This document shows positions 7,668 through 14,720 of a DNA stretch of 64,000 bases, piece by piece. Position numbers and translations under genes: made by a program. The stretch spans positions 1 to 64,000 of the IMG/VR virus record IMGVR_UViG_3300042868_004707. One strand, written 5' to 3'. The stretch's first letter is position 1, and each line of letters starts with the position of its first letter. The notes beneath the pieces are model-generated. The model was not told the DNA's origin. It saw only the letters and a program-made list of their open reading frames with translations, and searched no databases. Source of the DNA: a virus.

Positions 7668-8080
7668 TGAAATGTAAAGTATGTGGAAAGAACGCAGACA
7701 GTGAATATTGTTTTGCTCATAAATCTAGAAAGCCCTTGCCATCATCTGGTAAGGGCTTAAATACTAGAATGTCTAGTATTTCATACAATAAGGCTAAAAA
7801 TGTCCATAATAACGGACACATCATGCAAAGAGAGATGTTTCTTGCTATATGGAAGAAGAGACCACATAGATGTGAGAATTGCGATGCATACTTAGGAAGT
7901 GAACCATTATCATATATGTTTGATCATGTTTTAGAGAAATCTAAATATCCAGATCTTAGATATGAAGAAGAAAACATATGTATGTTATGTTTAGATTGCC
8001 ATAGTGATAAAACTAACTGTAACTTAAGTGATTTTATGAAAGAAAAAATAAAAAAAGTCAAAGAAATATTTGGAAAATAA
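7667..8080 (+). CDS. HNH endonuclease with zinc-binding cysteines
   Basis: N-terminal CKVC...YCFAH and a later CENC...CLDC give two zinc-binding pairs. The HNH core is MFDHVLEKSKYPDLR followed by ENICMLCLDCH. This resembles phage recombination-type HNH enzymes rather than the HNH/AP2 homing family, since it lacks AP2 and NUMOD parts. It starts on the last base of the mazG gene (shared A of TAATG), so it looks like a resident operon member. It may cut branched or replicating DNA. Confidence 0.75.
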   Translation: MKCKVCGKNADSEYCFAHKSRKPLPSSGKGLNTRMSSISYNKAKNVHNNGHIMQREMFLAIWKKRPHRCENCDAYLGSEPLSYMFDHVLEKSKYPDLRYEEENICMLCLDCHSDKTNCNLSDFMKEKIKKVKEIFGK

Positions 8081-8100
8081 TATTATACTTCTTACCTTTG
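8069..8100 (+). promoter_or_regulatory. Bacteroidota-type promoter (TTTG-N20-TACCTTTG)
   Basis: TTTG at 8069-8072 and TACCTTTG at 8093-8100 with a 20-base spacer. The endonuclease ATG is only 4 bases downstream, which would give a leaderless or nearly leaderless transcript. Confidence 0.6.
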
Positions 8101-8104
8101 TCAT

Positions 8105-8347
8105 ATGAATGAGAAATACTATTTATACAGACATATAAGACTTGATAAGAATGAACCATTTTATATTGGAATTGGTACTAAAACTAATGCTGATATAAAA
8201 TATGGTACATATACTAGAGCTAACATCAAGAGTAAAAAAAATAATGTTTGGGTAAAAATAACTAATAAAACTAGTTATATAGTTGAGATTCTTATTGAAT
8301 CAGATGATTATGATTTTATTAAAAAAAAAAGAAATAGAGTTTGTTAA
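8105..8347 (+). CDS. GIY-YIG homing endonuclease, N-terminal part (frame broken)
   Basis: The first 80 residues carry the GIY-YIG nuclease start: YYLYRHIRLDKNEPFYIGIG, then RANIKSKKNNVWVKI and SYIVEIL. The frame ends soon after a run of ten A at 8321-8330. Removing one A joins it to the downstream frame and gives ...DFIKKKEIEFVKLYGR, the expected continuation. So this is the front half of one endonuclease gene disrupted by a one-base shift. It could be decay, a homopolymer sequencing error, or a slippage site. Confidence 0.75.
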   Translation: MNEKYYLYRHIRLDKNEPFYIGIGTKTNADIKYGTYTRANIKSKKNNVWVKITNKTSYIVEILIESDDYDFIKKKRNRVC

Positions 8348-9038
8348 ACTTTATGGGAGAATAGATTTAAAAACAGGAACATTAACTAATATGACTGATG
8401 GAGGAGAAGGTGCTACAAATGTTATTGTATCAGAACATTCCAGACAACTCAGAAGAGGATTTCAAACTGGAAAAAAGAAAACTCAAGAAAGTATAGATAA
8501 AAGATTAGCTACATTAAAGAAAAATGGATTTAAACTTTCTGATGATTCTAAAAGAAAAATCAGTTTAACTAAATCTAAATCTGTATTACAATATTCATTA
8601 GAAGGAATTTTAATTAAACAATGGAATACTGTAATAGAAGCATCTGAAGAATTAGGCATTCCAAAAACATCTATTACTCAATGTGCAAATTACAATGAAA
8701 GAAAAACCTTCACTGGATTTAATTATATTTGGTTATATCTAGAAGATTTTAATTCTAATAAACTAGATAAATTTAATATAGCTCTAACTAGAGTTCAAGA
8801 AGGTAAAATTAAATCTTTTATAACTATAAATAAAAAGTTAGAAATTATAGAAGATTATAAAAAAATATATAATACCTTTGTTAAAAAGGAGGACAAGTTG
8901 AAGTACTTAGAATTAAAACATAACATAAACTATAGTACAATACGAGCTATAGTTTCTAATGTTGAGAACGACATGTACAGATATGAAGAGGTAAATAAAA
9001 GACGTAATTATTTACTAACCAAATATGAAAGAACCTAA
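8283..9038 (+). CDS. GIY-YIG homing endonuclease, C-terminal part with NUMOD1 and HTH
   Basis: After the A10 run this frame continues the GIY-YIG domain (EIEFVKLYGRIDLKTGTL, TNMTDGGEG). A NUMOD3-like stretch follows (KKTQESIDKRL...LSDDSKRKISLTKSK), then NUMOD1 (LQYSLEGILIKQWN...ASEELGIPKTSI) and a C-terminal helix-turn-helix (LKHNINYSTIRAIVSN). These are the DNA-binding parts of such enzymes. The first residues from ATG 8283 to the A-run are out of frame and not part of the native protein. The end overlaps the PhoH gene by 14 bases. Confidence 0.72.
   Translation: MRFLLNQMIMILLKKKEIEFVKLYGRIDLKTGTLTNMTDGGEGATNVIVSEHSRQLRRGFQTGKKKTQESIDKRLATLKKNGFKLSDDSKRKISLTKSKSVLQYSLEGILIKQWNTVIEASEELGIPKTSITQCANYNERKTFTGFNYIWLYLEDFNSNKLDKFNIALTRVQEGKIKSFITINKKLEIIEDYKKIYNTFVKKEDKLKYLELKHNINYSTIRAIVSNVENDMYRYEEVNKRRNYLLTKYERT
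8873..8900 (+). promoter_or_regulatory. Internal TACCTTTG element with strong ribosome site
   Basis: Inside the endonuclease frame there is TACCTTTG (8873-8880), then AAAGGAGG (8885-8892) 5 bases before an in-frame TTG at 8898. Strong Shine-Dalgarno sites are rare here. It could give a separate 46-residue helix-turn-helix product or transcribe phoH. A TTG at the right distance upstream is not seen. Confidence 0.4.
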
Positions 9039-9672
9039 CAGGGAAAGAAAGGGTGAGATTAAATATAATATCACTCTTAACGAAGAACAAAAGCTTGCTA
9101 AAGAATTGATTATTAACAATCAGATAGTCATTGTAACTGGTAGAGCTGGAAGTGGTAAGTCATTAATATGTGCTCAATCAGCTTTAGACTTCTTGATGAA
9201 AAAACAATGTAATCATGTTTATGTCACTAGAGCTACAATTGAAGTGGGTGGATCATTAGGATTTTTACCAGGAGATCTAGAAGACAAATTCAATCCTTAC
9301 TTAGAAGCTTTTCAAGAAAACCTTGAGAAGTGCTATGATAAAGTGAAGATTGGTGAACTTGTTAAGAACAAAAAAATCTTAGCATATCCTGTACAGTTTA
9401 TTAGAGGAAAGACAATTGATGATGTTCTTGTTGTAGAAGAAGCACAAAATCTAACTAAAGGAGAAATGTTAGCTATTCTAACAAGACTTGGTAAAACAGG
9501 TAAAATCATCATTAATGGTGACAATGAGCAAAAGGATATTAAAGAATCCTACACAGGACTTTCTTATGCTATTGAACTCTCTAAGAAGATAGAAGGTATA
9601 GAATGGATTAAACTTAAAGCAAACCACAGAAGTGATCTTGTGGGTAAAATATTAGACCTAGAATATAATTAA
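9025..9672 (+). CDS. phoH: PhoH-like ATPase
   Basis: P-loop ATPase of the PhoH family, related to the RecD/SF1 helicase core and frequent in phages. Walker A is GRAGSGKS; the family signatures RATIEVGGSLGFLPGD and VVEEAQNLTKGEM (Walker B with EEAQ) are clear, and IINGDNEQKD and LKANHRSD follow. It starts 14 bases before the end of the endonuclease gene. It may act on RNA or under phosphate stress; its exact role in phages is not settled. One base separates it from thioredoxin. Confidence 0.88.
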   Translation: MKEPNRERKGEIKYNITLNEEQKLAKELIINNQIVIVTGRAGSGKSLICAQSALDFLMKKQCNHVYVTRATIEVGGSLGFLPGDLEDKFNPYLEAFQENLEKCYDKVKIGELVKNKKILAYPVQFIRGKTIDDVLVVEEAQNLTKGEMLAILTRLGKTGKIIINGDNEQKDIKESYTGLSYAIELSKKIEGIEWIKLKANHRSDLVGKILDLEYN

Positions 9673-9673
9673 C

Positions 9674-9937
9674 ATGAGTGTAGAAGTATTAAAATTTAGT
9701 GCAACATGGTGTGGCCCATGTAGAGTGTTATCTGAAACACTAAAAGGAGTTGAAGGTATTACCAATATCGATATTGATAAAGATATGGAAATAGCTAGAC
9801 AACATAATGTAAGAAATGTTCCTACATTAGTATTTAAGAAAGATGGAAAAGAAGTTCATAGAATTTCTGGATCTATTCCGTTACATACATATAATGGAAT
9901 TTTAGATGAGATTAACTTCTCAGGTAAAGACGAATAA
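9674..9937 (+). CDS. Thioredoxin-like protein
   Basis: An 87-residue thioredoxin fold with active site WCGPC (residues 12-16) and the cis-proline loop NVPTLV. It is shorter than bacterial thioredoxin (about 105 aa), lacking part of the N-terminal strand. Likely roles are electron donor to ribonucleotide reductase or redox folding. It follows phoH by one base and precedes a conserved small gene, so all are probably in one transcript. Confidence 0.85.
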   Translation: MSVEVLKFSATWCGPCRVLSETLKGVEGITNIDIDKDMEIARQHNVRNVPTLVFKKDGKEVHRISGSIPLHTYNGILDEINFSGKDE

Positions 9938-9952
9938 TTAAAAACAAGTAAT

Positions 9953-10231
9953 ATGAGAAACCAATTTTTTTACACAGCCAAGATTGGCGACAAAGAGTAT
10001 TTAGCCTCTTTAAACGTTAACAAAATCATTAGAACATTAGCTAATGATGCAGGAGGATTAATAATCATCTTAGATGACTTCAATGAGAGAGTTACAGAAC
10101 AACCAGACATTGATTTAAAGACTAACAAGATGAAAGGATTCAAAAAAGTTCGTGAAACTGTACAATCAGAGATTGAACTAAACGCTGAAGATGCACAAAA
10201 ATTTATTAAACTAACTGAATACAAAGGATAA
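9953..10231 (+). CDS. Conserved phage protein, 92 aa, unknown function
   Basis: The pattern MRNQFFYTAKIGDKEYLASL, then NKIIRTL, IILDDFNE and ETVQSEIELNAEDAQKF, resembles a short protein I recall from many phages of Bacteroidota. No catalytic motif is visible. It is an alpha/beta soluble protein with no membrane segment. It is spaced 15 bases from thioredoxin and 2 from the GroES-like gene, suggesting co-expression. Function unknown. Confidence 0.68.
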   Translation: MRNQFFYTAKIGDKEYLASLNVNKIIRTLANDAGGLIIILDDFNERVTEQPDIDLKTNKMKGFKKVRETVQSEIELNAEDAQKFIKLTEYKG

Positions 10232-10233
10232 AA

Positions 10234-10524
10234 ATGGCAAAGTTATTAGGAAACCGCATCTATTTAGAGATGCCAAAGAAAGAAGAGAGTAAGCTTATTG
10301 TAGATGAGAATACAAAAGAAGCATTACAGAAAGAACTACTTAAGAAAATGAGTAGATTGAAAGTGCACAGTGTAGGAACAGCTATTACAGATCCAGATCT
10401 TGTTATTGGTTGTGAAGTGTTAGTAGATCCTACAGCATTGAGAGATAAAACATTAATCATTCCTTTATCAGAGAATGAAGATGTTATGTTAGTTTCTATA
10501 TTTGACATTGTACATATTTGGTAA
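10234..10524 (+). CDS. GroES-like co-chaperonin candidate
   Basis: At 96 aa it has the size of GroES and its pattern: an N-terminal strand GNRIYLEMP, a variable loop rich in charge, HSVGTAI, then GCEVLVDP and a last strand pair DVMLVSIFDIVHIW that matches the GroES ending (VLIMSESDILAIVE). T4 gp31 shows that phages may supply their own GroES-like lid for capsid protein folding. The mobile loop region (SKLIVDENTKEAL) is less typical, so this is an inference from overall pattern. Confidence 0.45.
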   Translation: MAKLLGNRIYLEMPKKEESKLIVDENTKEALQKELLKKMSRLKVHSVGTAITDPDLVIGCEVLVDPTALRDKTLIIPLSENEDVMLVSIFDIVHIW

Positions 10525-10525
10525 T

Positions 10526-11281
10526 ATGGAATATCCTTTCATTAGTTGCAAATGTATAACCTATGGAAGAGTAGATACTCTGGAGGAAGCTATTCAAAGT
10601 TTCCTCCTACAAGAGTATCCAGGTAAGAAAGAACTTATTATAGTTAATGACTACCCTCTACAAAAATTGGTATACGATCATCCAGAAATAAAAATTTATA
10701 ATATGGATGAAACATTCTCTACTATTGGAGAGAAAGAAAACTATGCTATAGAGAGATGTTCTGGAGAACTTATTGCTGTATGGGATGATGATGATGTAGC
10801 ATTAAGCAATCATTTATCTAACATAGCTAAGTTTTGGAAACCAAACACTAATCTGTTACATTGGCAAAATGGTGTCTTCTATAATGAACCTAACATAACA
10901 CAATTGATGGCTCTTGGTAACTCAGGTATTGTATATAGCAAAAAAGCTTGGGAAGAAATTGGTAAGAGTCCAATAGAGAATGCTGGTGGAGATATGACAT
11001 TAGTTGTAGCTATTCATAACTTAGGAAGAGATAAAGTGGTATTAGCTGATCCTCCTAACGCAGAGTGTTCTTGGTTTTATATGTGGGGCGGTAGAGGATA
11101 TCATCAATCAGGCATGGGAACAGACACTGCAGATAGACCTAATGTTATACAAAGACATAGTCAATATGTAGAACAATTAAGAACAAAAGGATTGATTCCT
11201 ACAGGAGATGTTCATCTAAATCCTCATTGGAACAAAGACTATTCACAAATGCTAAAAGATTATATCAATGCAAATAAATAG
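10526..11281 (+). CDS. Family 2-like glycosyltransferase
   Basis: GT-A fold enzyme: N-terminal ISCKCITYGRVDTLEEAIQS, LIIVNDYP and the metal-binding VWDDDDVAL. A later GGDMTL and conserved Trp and His residues fit the acceptor side. An upstream ATG at 10502 would overlap the previous gene and add eight residues unlike the family; ATG 10526, right after that gene's TAA, gives the expected first strand. It is followed by a methyltransferase and a second glycosyltransferase with 14- and 10-base overlaps. Target could be virion protein, DNA or cell surface sugar. Confidence 0.78.
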   Translation: MEYPFISCKCITYGRVDTLEEAIQSFLLQEYPGKKELIIVNDYPLQKLVYDHPEIKIYNMDETFSTIGEKENYAIERCSGELIAVWDDDDVALSNHLSNIAKFWKPNTNLLHWQNGVFYNEPNITQLMALGNSGIVYSKKAWEEIGKSPIENAGGDMTLVVAIHNLGRDKVVLADPPNAECSWFYMWGGRGYHQSGMGTDTADRPNVIQRHSQYVEQLRTKGLIPTGDVHLNPHWNKDYSQMLKDYINANK

Positions 11282-11924
11282 TATATCAATAGATTCAACT
11301 AATTCTATTACAGAATTATGTATGCTTGGTGTGAAATATCCAACAGACAAATCTCCATATAACACTGATAAGAATTTACACAAACATGCTTACACTGCTA
11401 TATACAGTTTATTATTCTCTAACATTAGATATAATAATATTCGTGTAGGAGAGTTAGGTATATTAGAGAATCATTCAATGCTTTCTTGGAGAGAATTCTT
11501 TCCTAATGCTACATTATATGGATTTGAATGGTTTGATAGTAGATTAGATAAGGCAATTGGTGATAACATACCAAACTGTACTTATACTAAGATGAATGTT
11601 ACTGATTCAAAATCAATTGAGAAAGGATTAACTGATGCAGGGAGCAACTTTGATATACTAATGGATGATAGCACACATGTGTTTGAGGATCAGATTAAGT
11701 TTATCAATGTAGCATATAAACATTTAAAGCCTGGAGGGTTCTTAATTGTAGAAGATATATTCATTGATGCTAACGAAGAAGATTATTCAAAAGCAATAGA
11801 TCATTTATCAGATTATTTTTCTTCTTCTACATTTATAGTTGCTAATCATGATTTAAAACATTCTCCTGGATGGAATAATGATAAACTACTTTTATTACAT
11901 AGAAACAATAAGCCATGTTCTTAA
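11268..11924 (+). CDS. SAM-dependent methyltransferase
   Basis: Class I fold: the SAM-binding first strand is RVGELGI, followed by an acidic residue after strand 2 (LYGFEWFDS) and FDILMDDSTHVFEDQ, then LKPGGFLIVEDI. This is the Methyltransferase_24/cephalosporin-hydroxylase-like group, often found with sugar-modifying genes. It lies between two glycosyltransferases with overlapping ends, so it probably modifies a glycan made by them. The methyl acceptor cannot be read from sequence. Confidence 0.78.
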   Translation: MQINSISIDSTNSITELCMLGVKYPTDKSPYNTDKNLHKHAYTAIYSLLFSNIRYNNIRVGELGILENHSMLSWREFFPNATLYGFEWFDSRLDKAIGDNIPNCTYTKMNVTDSKSIEKGLTDAGSNFDILMDDSTHVFEDQIKFINVAYKHLKPGGFLIVEDIFIDANEEDYSKAIDHLSDYFSSSTFIVANHDLKHSPGWNNDKLLLLHRNNKPCS

Positions 11925-12454
11925 ATATTATAACACCGTCTTGTAGACCAGAAAATCTACATGTTATTTCTAAAAGTATAAATATCCCTAGAGATCAATA
12001 TAGATGGATAGTGGTATTTGATCTTTTAGATATGCCAGAAAACATTCCTGATAATTGTGAATGGTATGCTATTAAAGATGCTAATAGTACATCAGGTAAC
12101 GCTCAGAGAAACTTTGCTCTTGATTTAGTTACACATGGACATATATATTTCAATGATGATGATACAGTGATACATCCTGATCTATGGGAAAATATAAAGA
12201 ATGAATCTAATGAAGACTTTATTTCTTTTAAACAAGCTAACAAAGATGGAACAATTAGACTAGAAGGAACTAATATATCTGTAGGAAACATAGATAGTCA
12301 CAATTTTGTAACATCTGTAAATTGTGTAGGAGATACACGATGGGTACTAAATAGATATGATGCTGATGGTGTGTTTGCACATGAATGCTACCAGAAAGCA
12401 AAAAACAAATCATATATAAACAAAGTGCTATCAGTGTATAACACTCTTAGATAG
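11915..12454 (+). CDS. Small GT-A glycosyltransferase
   Basis: A 179-residue glycosyltransferase core: LNIITPSCRPENL start, IVVFD strand, NAQRNFALDL and HIYFNDDDTVIHPDLW with the DxD-type metal site. The later part is short, so the acceptor domain is minimal. It is the last plus-strand gene before the strand switch and overlaps the methyltransferase by 10 bases. Together the three genes look like a glycan-building cassette. Confidence 0.75.
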   Translation: MFLNIITPSCRPENLHVISKSINIPRDQYRWIVVFDLLDMPENIPDNCEWYAIKDANSTSGNAQRNFALDLVTHGHIYFNDDDTVIHPDLWENIKNESNEDFISFKQANKDGTIRLEGTNISVGNIDSHNFVTSVNCVGDTRWVLNRYDADGVFAHECYQKAKNKSYINKVLSVYNTLR

Positions 12455-12463
12455 AAAACAAAA

Positions 12464-12490
12464 AAGCCTCCGTTATCTGGAGGCTTTATT
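12464..12490 (+). terminator. Terminator hairpin at the strand switch
   Basis: AAGCCTCC (12464-12471) pairs perfectly with GGAGGCTT (12479-12486) around GTTATCT. On the plus strand TTTATTATTTT follows; on the minus strand TTTTTGTTTTC follows. It therefore can stop transcription from both converging blocks. Confidence 0.8.
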
Positions 12491-12665
12491 ATTTTGATAA
12501 TCTTTTAGCTTTCATAGGTTGTTGAGCACTTGTTCTCTTTCGAATAACATCTGCTTCTCTCATAAAATTTCCATTGATGGGTTTAGGAGGAGCTACCTTT
12601 GGAGCCATTCTAGGTTTACCAGATTTCTTAGCTTTGCCAGAAGTCATTGATTTACTTGCAGCCAT
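12489..12665 (-). CDS. Small basic protein, 58 aa
   Basis: ATG at 12665 to TAA at 12489-12491. Strongly basic (Lys, Arg) with many Met, Ser, Pro and Gly; no hydrophobic core is obvious, so it may be disordered or DNA-bound. Its 5' end overlaps the next upstream gene by 14 bases, which supports translation. It is the last gene of a cluster of seven basic proteins and its stop adjoins the terminator hairpin. Confidence 0.6.
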   Translation of the reverse strand: MAASKSMTSGKAKKSGKPRMAPKVAPPKPINGNFMREADVIRKRTSAQQPMKAKRLSK

Positions 12666-13056
12666 ACTTACATTTCTTCATTGATGTTCCAGATTTAGCC
12701 TTCTTAACAGAAGCACCTTTCTTAGCTATAACACCACGTCCTTTAAGAATATCAGCTTTTGTAATCTTTCCATCTTTGTTAAGATCAGGAAATGATTTAC
12801 CATTTTTAGCTTTCATCATAGTTTTACCATTCTTAGCTGGTTTACCACCTACATATGTTCTTTTTGGTAAAGTAGCTGACTTCACTGGTAAATCACCTTT
12901 TTCAAAAGGAGGGCGAGTACCTTCACCACCCATGGTTCCTTTCTTACCTGTTGCAGGATCAACCATGTTTTTATACATGTCTACAGGAGAATTAGATTTT
13001 TTCTTTTGTACAGGTTTTTTAGGTGCTGTACTTTTTTTAGGTTTTGGTTGCATCAT
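12652..13056 (-). CDS. Basic protein with EF-hand-like loop, 134 aa
   Basis: Lys-rich protein with a clear calcium-loop pattern DLNKDGKITKAD (residues 91-102; D1, N3, D5, T9, D12), as in EF-hands and dockerins. KAKNGK and KKAKSGTS resemble the KAQxG motif of the neighbours. The C-terminus has paired cysteines (KCKYGCK). It may start at the first or second Met. Probably a small virion or DNA-associated protein; the calcium role is inferred from the loop alone. Confidence 0.65.
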   Translation of the reverse strand: MMQPKPKKSTAPKKPVQKKKSNSPVDMYKNMVDPATGKKGTMGGEGTRPPFEKGDLPVKSATLPKRTYVGGKPAKNGKTMMKAKNGKSFPDLNKDGKITKADILKGRGVIAKKGASVKKAKSGTSMKKCKYGCK

Positions 13057-13058
13057 AA

Positions 13059-13205
13059 CTATTTCTTTTTAGATTTTATTTTACGTTCTTGTTTCAGCAT
13101 TGCAGCTGTAGGTTTCTTACCAGATCCTTTATTAGCTCTAATGTTATCCCAAAGTCCTCTTTGAGAAGTAGAACCATCTGCACGTTTAATCATTTGTTTT
13201 TTCAT
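13059..13205 (-). CDS. Small basic protein, 48 aa
   Basis: ATG at 13205, TAG at 13059-13061. The product contains KRADGSTSQRGLWDNIRANK and GSGKKPTAAMLKQERKIK, a pattern I recall in short proteins of Bacteroidota phages, with no known function. It is packed between its neighbours with 2-base gaps on both sides. The high basic charge suggests nucleic-acid contact. Confidence 0.68.
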   Translation of the reverse strand: MKKQMIKRADGSTSQRGLWDNIRANKGSGKKPTAAMLKQERKIKSKKK

Positions 13206-13207
13206 AA

Positions 13208-13480
13208 TTAACAATTCCATTTACGAAGAGCAAGAGCTTTTCTTGTAGGTTTACCATTGGGTTTTTTCATAGGACCTTTTACGCCACCCATTCTAGCACA
13301 AAAAGATTTTCTTCTATTAGCTGCTTTACTTCCAGGTTTTAACTTAGAAGGTTTAGTTGTAACAGCTTTTTTGAGCTTCGAACCTGGATTTGCAGCTCTA
13401 TATGATGCTATGCCTTTAGCGTTTAATCCTCCACTCTTACTTTTACCTTCAGAGCGAGTCCAAGCTGGTGTTTTTGCCAT
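13208..13480 (-). CDS. DUF6321-like basic protein, 90 aa
   Basis: WTRSEGKSKSGGLNAKG, SYRAANPGSKLKKAVT and RRKSFCARMGGVKGPM, ending ALALRKWNC, give the pattern of a short basic phage family that I would place in DUF6321. Two cysteines are near the C-terminal half. It probably is a small DNA-bound or virion protein; the function is not known. It shares its first base with the stop of the upstream gene. Confidence 0.7.
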   Translation of the reverse strand: MAKTPAWTRSEGKSKSGGLNAKGIASYRAANPGSKLKKAVTTKPSKLKPGSKAANRRKSFCARMGGVKGPMKKPNGKPTRKALALRKWNC

Positions 13481-13992
13481 TATTTCTTCTTATTAGATTT
13501 AGCAATTTTTTTAAATGTAAGAGCTAAAGTTTTAGCTTTTCCAGAACAACTTTTTTTTGTGATGGGTGTACATTTTCCTTCAGTACCTCTACGTTTGATA
13601 GAAGCTGCAGCTTTCTGCATCCATTTACCATCTTTAGCTATAGAGCCACCATTTTTCTTTTTACTCCAATCAGATTTAGATTGTTTAGAAGCTGCTTTAC
13701 TTGTACCACATCTTGTAGACTTAAAGTTAGGATCAGCTGTATCACAAGCAGGAACATCTTTTTGTTTATTTTGCTTTCTTTGAAACGCCTGATATTGCTC
13801 TTTAGTCATATTATCAGGTCTCTGTCTTGCGATAATAGAATCTTTCTTTCTTACAATATCAGCTCTTTTAACTGCTGTAATGCTGTCCATTTTTTTTCTA
13901 TTCTCTCTTGCTTCAATAAGTCTTTCAGCAGTAGTTTTCTTTTTAATAGTATCTACAGATGTACCTGTTTGAGCTTTCTTAATAGTTCTCAT
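13480..13992 (-). CDS. KAQxG-motif basic protein, 170 aa
   Basis: Begins MRTIKKAQTGTS and then forms a long charged helix with two KDSI repeats. The centre has KKNGGSIAKDG and the end has KWMQKAAASIKRRGTEGKC...LALTFKKIAK. The KKAQxG start and the NGGS element recur in the next two genes and in the large proteins at 43532-48305. Three or more cysteines lie in the second half. Probably a virion or packaging-associated protein; the function is unknown. Confidence 0.65.
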   Translation of the reverse strand: MRTIKKAQTGTSVDTIKKKTTAERLIEARENRKKMDSITAVKRADIVRKKDSIIARQRPDNMTKEQYQAFQRKQNKQKDVPACDTADPNFKSTRCGTSKAASKQSKSDWSKKKNGGSIAKDGKWMQKAAASIKRRGTEGKCTPITKKSCSGKAKTLALTFKKIAKSNKKK

Positions 13993-13995
13993 GAC

Positions 13996-14343
13996 TTATT
14001 TCTTTTTAACAGATCCACCAGATTTCATTCTAGAAGCAGCACCTCTAGCACCCATAGCTCTATCAGCTCTCTTAACCATTCTCTTCTCAACTCTTTCAGC
14101 TCTTTCTGGATTATTTTCTTTGATTCTAGAAAGTCTTTTTTGTTGTCTTGGATTTTCTTTAACAACTTTAGAACCAATAGATCCACCAGTTTGTTTTTTA
14201 TCCAATCCAACAGGCATTTTACTTTTACCTTTATTTATTTTATCTGAAAGTTTTTTAACTTTTGGTAATATTCTTTCTATAGAATCTCTTTCTTTGCTAA
14301 TATTTTTTAATTGTAGATTAGCTCCTTTCTGTGCTTTTTTCAT
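13996..14343 (-). CDS. KAQxG-motif basic protein, 115 aa
   Basis: Starts MKKAQKGANL, has a KERDSIERI helix, TGGSIGSK in the middle and MKSGGSVKKK at the end. Composition is dominated by Lys, Arg and Ala and the helix RIKENNPERAERVEKRM is highly charged. Same layout as its neighbours: motif, helix, GGS, basic tail. It lies 3 bases from the upstream and downstream genes. Function unknown, likely DNA- or virion-associated. Confidence 0.63.
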   Translation of the reverse strand: MKKAQKGANLQLKNISKERDSIERILPKVKKLSDKINKGKSKMPVGLDKKQTGGSIGSKVVKENPRQQKRLSRIKENNPERAERVEKRMVKRADRAMGARGAASRMKSGGSVKKK

Positions 14344-14345
14344 GA

Positions 14346-14720
14346 TTATTTCTTTTTAGAGATTTTCATTCCTTTCTTAGCCATCTTTGTAGCACCAAGT
14401 TGTTTATCTTTGGTAAGAGAAGCTTTTCCTTTAGCACCAGCTAATGCTTTCTTTTGAACCTTTGTGAATGCTCCTTTAGGATCTACAGGACCAACTCTTT
14501 TGTTAGAAGCTTTAAGTGCAGATAAAGAACCACCATTCTTCATTTTCTTTTTTAGGTTTTCCATTTTAGTTTTGAACTCTGCCTCTGTTTTTCTTTTTTT
14601 ATTTGTAAGATTAAGCTTAGCATTATCAATAGAATCTTTACTTTTTCTTAATTTTTCAAATATAGGTCTTGGATCAGAATATTTCACTGTTCCATTTTGT
14701 GCCTTTTTAATTGTTGCCAT
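14346..14720 (-). CDS. KAQxG-motif basic protein, 124 aa
   Basis: Starts MATIKKAQNGTVKY, followed by a KSKDSIDNAKLNL helix, MKNGGSLSAL and a Lys-rich C-terminal half with several KGxxSLTKDK-like repeats. The repeated order with the two preceding genes suggests they arose by duplication and divergence. It overlaps the upstream gene by 14 bases. No enzymatic motif. Confidence 0.63.
   Translation of the reverse strand: MATIKKAQNGTVKYSDPRPIFEKLRKSKDSIDNAKLNLTNKKRKTEAEFKTKMENLKKKMKNGGSLSALKASNKRVGPVDPKGAFTKVQKKALAGAKGKASLTKDKQLGATKMAKKGMKISKKK

Noticed and set aside
10502-10525. Upstream start ATG 10502 for the first glycosyltransferase
   Set aside because: It lies inside the GroES-like gene; ATG 10526 follows its stop and begins the expected first strand.
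12647-13072. Long open frame on the plus strand opposite the basic protein genes
   Set aside because: It is antisense to 12652-13056, which has an EF-hand motif and fits the run of packed minus-strand genes.
13681-14359. Open frames on the plus strand opposite the KAQxG genes
   Set aside because: Their Ser, Phe and Leu-rich products are the expected complement of Lys-rich genes; the minus strand has the conserved motif.
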